NCBI RefSeq assembly: GCF_020217025.1
Contig: NZ_JAIWOF010000018.1
Location: 1 to 10,000 of the forward strand
DNA from: Flavobacterium sp.
GTDB taxonomy: Bacteria > Bacteroidota > Bacteroidia > Flavobacteriales > Flavobacteriaceae
DNA length: 10,000 bases
Direction: 5' to 3'
Shown: piece after piece, positions 8,201 through 10,000 of the stretch
How positions within the stretch are numbered: the first letter of the stretch is position 1
Layout: the number at the start of each line of letters is the position of its first letter
The notes under the pieces: generated by a model
The model's database searches: none
Seen by the model: the letters and a program-made list of their open reading frames with translations, nothing else
Told to the model about the DNA's origin: nothing
Position numbers and translations under genes: made by a program

Positions 8201-8555
8201 CTCTTATCAATCTAAGGTTTTCAATATCCGGTTTCCCTGTTTCTGGATTCATTGAAAGTTCCCATTGTTCCTCTAAATATTTATTTGGAGGTAATCCCAT
8301 CGCTTTTCTTTCCACTTTAGACAAAGCAAGCGTTTTTCTGAATGGGCTATTTGCTAAATGCTGTTCATGTTTTTTTCTTAAAGCAATCGTTTCTTTAGAA
8401 GGCTTTTCTTTTTTTGAAGCGACTTTCTTAGAATTACTAGGTAAGCTTACTTCATTAGTCACTTTATTTTTTTGAGTTTTTTGAACATCCGTTTGAGAAT
8501 TTCCAAAAACAAAGAAAAAGAAAGCAACTACAGTTAGTAGTAATTGTTTTTTCAT
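5250..8555 (-). CDS. secreted Asp-box (BNR/sortilin-like) beta-propeller protein with PA domain and T9SS sorting domain
   Basis: An exported 1101-residue protein whose activity I cannot name. Residues 1-20 are a signal peptide (MKKQLLL, Phe-rich core, GNS|Q cleavage). Residues 22-75 are Lys-rich and probably flexible. Residues 82-140 are charged and probably helical. The propeller starts at WVERGPNNVGGRTRAI (143-158). Asp-box motifs are STNGGLTW (237-244), STDGGANW (457-464), STNGGATF (511-518) and STNGGTTW (625-632), as in sortilin/BNR and glycosidase-like propellers. A PA domain (about 263-394, Cys309 and Cys329) interrupts the propeller just after the first Asp-box blade. Residues 1027-1101 (IYPNPSNG..., GMYVVKL) form a T9SS type A sorting domain. 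No protease or glycosidase active site is evident, so automatic 'glycosyl hydrolase' labels would be unsafe. Binding or surface attachment is plausible. The ATG gives a clean signal peptide and no Shine-Dalgarno sequence is seen. Confidence 0.9.
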   Translation of the reverse strand: MKKQLLLTVVAFFFFVFGNSQTDVQKTQKNKVTNEVSLPSNSKKVASKKEKPSKETIALRKKHEQHLANSPFRKTLALSKVERKAMGLPPNKYLEEQWELSMNPETGKPDIENLRLIRDRLIRERNAALAEGRTPGDASDNNWVERGPNNVGGRTRAIMFDPNDPTYNTVIAGGVSGGLWKNTNISSAASTWTRINIPENLNVSSITYDPNNTNVFYAGTGESYVFGDVSGDGVWKSTNGGLTWSKVLGGITGPTTFQSASSLTINSPAGIAGSYSVIPTTAFGTALSGPLTNNIVLVSDDTAPSSDGCDNITNAAALNGKIALIRRGTCSFVIKVKAAQLAGAVAVIMMNNAAGAGPAAMGGTDATITIPSVAISKEDGDIIEAAVLSGTVNGTLNTAAVGVPSGNIVPGIQHINDIVVKNNGGVSEIYVAAGDTYYSSSANATYQGSTTYGVYKSTDGGANWTLLTLPLTAGGNRHCPNDIEIDLNGTIWVSTTNSWTFGDGGGKVFASTNGGATFVDKYTVTGNGGGTRVEIEASNTTANKLYVLSELDQADAANPTIEVKLLVTTDGFATAPAVLGLPAGNETRETTYGFTGAQAFYDLMIESDPTNDQILYVGGIDLYRSTNGGTTWTAISNWTSNVHSDQHAMAFKPGSPNVGIFGNDGGVYFTSSLSGTTASSRNNGFNVTQFHSVAVAPTGATGGNLVGDYFSAGAQDNGTNYFGGVGAGVNPSVESQGGDGGTTVFDQGADKYYISSYVYNANINYRPVPTGTTRAISAAAETNLSNGAFYPAMALDSSLDFLYVDYSSGTSYIVKRYGNLKSGLVTRVNLTNALLTNSPTALKVSPYTTASTTLLIGTRNSKLLKVTNANLAAGSQVWTDITGPAFVGSVSDVEFGATENEIFVTMHNYGVTSIWYTANGTSATPTWVSKEGNLPDLPVKCILQNPLRPEEVIIGTDLGVWYTNTFNTASPVWNQSYNGMSNVKVPDMDLRNDNKVFAATYGRGIFSGSFTNTVLSNEDIAALKGIRIYPNPSNGVLNISLANHSSLVNVEVFDLNGRKVFSTEEPFSMEKTLNLQGLQSGMYVVKLIGEGLTYSEKIVLN
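7501..7618 (-). repeat. PA-domain core, diverged copy 2 (within beta-propeller gene)
   Basis: This is the partner of 3492-3609 and encodes NGKIALIRRGTCSFVIKVKA and following residues. The 15-base string CCATTAACTGTTCCT near the end of each module is identical (3360-3374 and 7375-7389). The similarity covers the PA module, whereas the flanking propeller sequence has no counterpart in the peptidase. Confidence 0.75.
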
Positions 8556-8589
8556 GGTAAAATTGAGGTTAATATTATTATAATTTCAA

Positions 8590-8597
8590 CAAAATTA
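8590..8597 (-). promoter_or_regulatory. putative -7 box of the beta-propeller gene
   Basis: Read on the - strand the bases are TAATTTTG, matching the flavobacterial TANNTTTG consensus. It lies 34 bases before the ATG, the same distance as in the M36 peptidase gene. The leader contains TAACCTC (8565-8571), 9 bases before the start. I see no clear TTG at the -33 position, so the call rests on the -7 box and the parallel with the neighbour. Confidence 0.5.
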
Positions 8598-8645
8598 ACA
8601 TTTTACGTGAAATTTAAAATTTTTTTACCATTTATTTTTTCATTT

Positions 8646-9989
8646 TCATTTATTTGCGTGAATTGTCTTATATAATTCTAAAGCTTTGCCATCTGTTAAC
8701 AACGAAACAAAGTGACAAATATGTAACAGTCTGTCGTACAGACTCTCTTTTTGAAATTGGAAACGTTCTGGTAATAATTTCATTAGTAATTCATCGTAAT
8801 TGGAAGCCGTACCCTTTACTTTTTTATTATATGCGGTGCAAAATCCATCTAATAAACTATTGATGATTTTATATCCCATTACTTCTTTCTGAATTACTTC
8901 TTTACTTTGATAGACGTTTTTGATACTGATTTGGATAATGTCATTCATTTGTGCTTTGTACTGACTTTTATCCATCAAAGCAAATGGAAATTCTCCAGCC
9001 AAAATAGCTTGTTCGTTTTCCATAAAAACTGCTACAGCATCGTTGATTAAACTTCCAATAGCTAAGGCACGCAAATAACTAATTCGATCTTCTTTAGTAA
9101 GTAATTCGTTGTATTTTTTGGTATCAATTCCGTTTTTAACTAGTTTGATTAGGTATTCTAATGCGTATTCTTCCGAAATCCAACCTAAGTTAATGCCGTC
9201 TTCAAAATCGATAATCGTGTAACAAATATCATCTGCTGCCTCAACTAAATAGGCTAACGGATGACGCTCAAAACCAATATCGTTTCCTGATTTATTCGAA
9301 ATTAATCCTAACTCATTAGCAACCTCAGCAAAAAAGGCTTTGTCTTGCTGGAAAAAACCGTATTTTTTATCACAGATTTTTTGTGTTGGTTTTTTTGGCA
9401 AACTTTCTTTCGGATATTTCATAAAAGCACCCAAAGTCGCATACGAAATACGCAAACCGCCTTCGATTCCTTCTCGGGAAGAAGCTAAAACTGAAAATCC
9501 ATTGGCATTGCCTTCAAAATCGATTAGATCTTGCCATTGTTTTTCGGTTAATTGGTCTTTGTATTGCAATCCGTTTCCAGTTTTGAAATATTCGCCAATG
9601 GCTTTTTCTCCCGAATGTCCGAAGGGTGGATTTCCGATATCATGAGATAATGCCGCAGCAGCTACAATCGCACCAAAATCATTGGCTTGATAACCATGCA
9701 CTTCTTGTAAATGCGGATATTTTGCAATAATTTGCTTTCCAACTAAACGACCTAAAGAACGTCCAACAACAGAAACCTCCAAACTATGCGTTAGTCGGTT
9801 GTGTACGAAATCGGTTTTGGAAAGTGGAATGACTTGGGTTTTATCTTGCAGACTTCGGAAAGCAGCAGAAAAAATAATTCGGTCATAATCTACTTCAAAG
9901 CCTAAACGGGTGTCGTCTTGTTCTTTTCGTAAACGTTTACTGGTGTCGCCTTGTCTTTTTAAGGACAATAATTGTTCCCACTGCATCAT
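8646..9989 (-). CDS. dgt: dGTP/dNTP triphosphohydrolase (HD superfamily)
   Basis: Dgt enzymes are cytoplasmic metal-dependent hydrolases that split dGTP (some take other dNTPs) into the deoxynucleoside and triphosphate, affecting dNTP pools (family knowledge). The 447-residue protein has the expected motifs in order: RLTHSLEV with His68, LSHDIGNPPFGHSGE with His116, Asp117, His125 and Glu128, FEGNANGF at 158-165, and EAADDICY with Asp253. These correspond, offset by about one, to the first metal ligands and catalytic pair I recall for the E. coli enzyme, so activity is expected. Two consecutive ATG codons (9987-9989 and 9984-9986) could start it. Homologues I recall begin near MxWEQLLSLKRQGD, so either fits and the gene seems complete, though only 11 upstream bases are visible. 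No hairpin terminator follows the TGA stop, so transcription may continue into the propeller gene. Arg codons near the start are mixed (CGT, CGA, AGA), unlike the AGA-dominated secreted genes. Confidence 0.95.
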   Translation of the reverse strand: MMQWEQLLSLKRQGDTSKRLRKEQDDTRLGFEVDYDRIIFSAAFRSLQDKTQVIPLSKTDFVHNRLTHSLEVSVVGRSLGRLVGKQIIAKYPHLQEVHGYQANDFGAIVAAAALSHDIGNPPFGHSGEKAIGEYFKTGNGLQYKDQLTEKQWQDLIDFEGNANGFSVLASSREGIEGGLRISYATLGAFMKYPKESLPKKPTQKICDKKYGFFQQDKAFFAEVANELGLISNKSGNDIGFERHPLAYLVEAADDICYTIIDFEDGINLGWISEEYALEYLIKLVKNGIDTKKYNELLTKEDRISYLRALAIGSLINDAVAVFMENEQAILAGEFPFALMDKSQYKAQMNDIIQISIKNVYQSKEVIQKEVMGYKIINSLLDGFCTAYNKKVKGTASNYDELLMKLLPERFQFQKESLYDRLLHICHFVSLLTDGKALELYKTIHANK

Positions 9990-10000
9990 GTGATTTATAA

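Noticed and set aside
5250..8555. Calling the propeller protein a sialidase or glycosyl hydrolase because of its Asp-boxes
   Set aside because: Asp-boxes are structural and occur in many non-enzymatic propellers. I cannot see the arginine triad and Tyr/Glu nucleophile arrangement of sialidases.
8554..8631. 9-base inverted repeat ATGGTAAAA / TTTTACCAT flanking the propeller promoter
   Set aside because: The arms are low complexity and 60 bases apart, one includes the start codon, and chance is a sufficient explanation in such AT-rich DNA.
9340..9645. A 101-residue open frame on the + strand, antisense to dgt
   Set aside because: It covers conserved Dgt motifs on the opposite strand, has no recognisable family features and no promoter or start context of its own.

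Overview
The window looks like a chromosomal segment from a member of the Bacteroidota, most likely Flavobacteriaceae (Flavobacterium or a close relative). The reasons are: AT-rich DNA, no Shine-Dalgarno sequences before the starts, flavobacterial TANNTTTG-type -7 promoter boxes, two large secreted proteins ending in type IX secretion system (T9SS) type A sorting domains, and a DUF3078 outer-membrane-type protein. I assign it by these traits and not by any database match.

Layout, left to right. (1) The 3' two thirds of dxs (MEP isoprenoid pathway) runs off the left edge on the + strand. It overlaps by 8 bases the next + strand gene, a secreted or outer-membrane DUF3078 protein. (2) A 205-base convergent gap holds a strong bidirectional terminator. 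(3) On the - strand lie two large exported proteins. One is a 911-residue M36 (fungalysin-type) zinc metallopeptidase. The other is a 1101-residue Asp-box (BNR/sortilin-like) beta-propeller protein. Each has an N-terminal signal peptide, an inserted PA (protease-associated) domain and a C-terminal T9SS sorting domain. A hairpin terminator and a putative promoter separate them, so they are probably two transcription units. (4) At the right edge, also on the - strand, is dgt, a dNTP triphosphohydrolase of the HD superfamily, which appears complete.

How the parts relate. dxs and dgt are housekeeping genes. The middle of the window is a secretion-dedicated pair. The two secreted proteins have unrelated main folds but carry paralogous PA modules with matching boundaries and paralogous sorting domains. 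Their upstream regions also match: a TANNTTTG box exactly 34 bases before the ATG and a TAACCTC motif 9-10 bases before it. This suggests shared ancestry of parts, and perhaps co-expression for extracellular protein degradation.

I see no RNA genes, CRISPR arrays, insertion sequences, prophage genes or defence systems. No gap without a gene exceeds about 205 bases. I found no convincing wholly new system. The most interesting item is the PA-module sharing between the M36 peptidase and the adjacent propeller protein.
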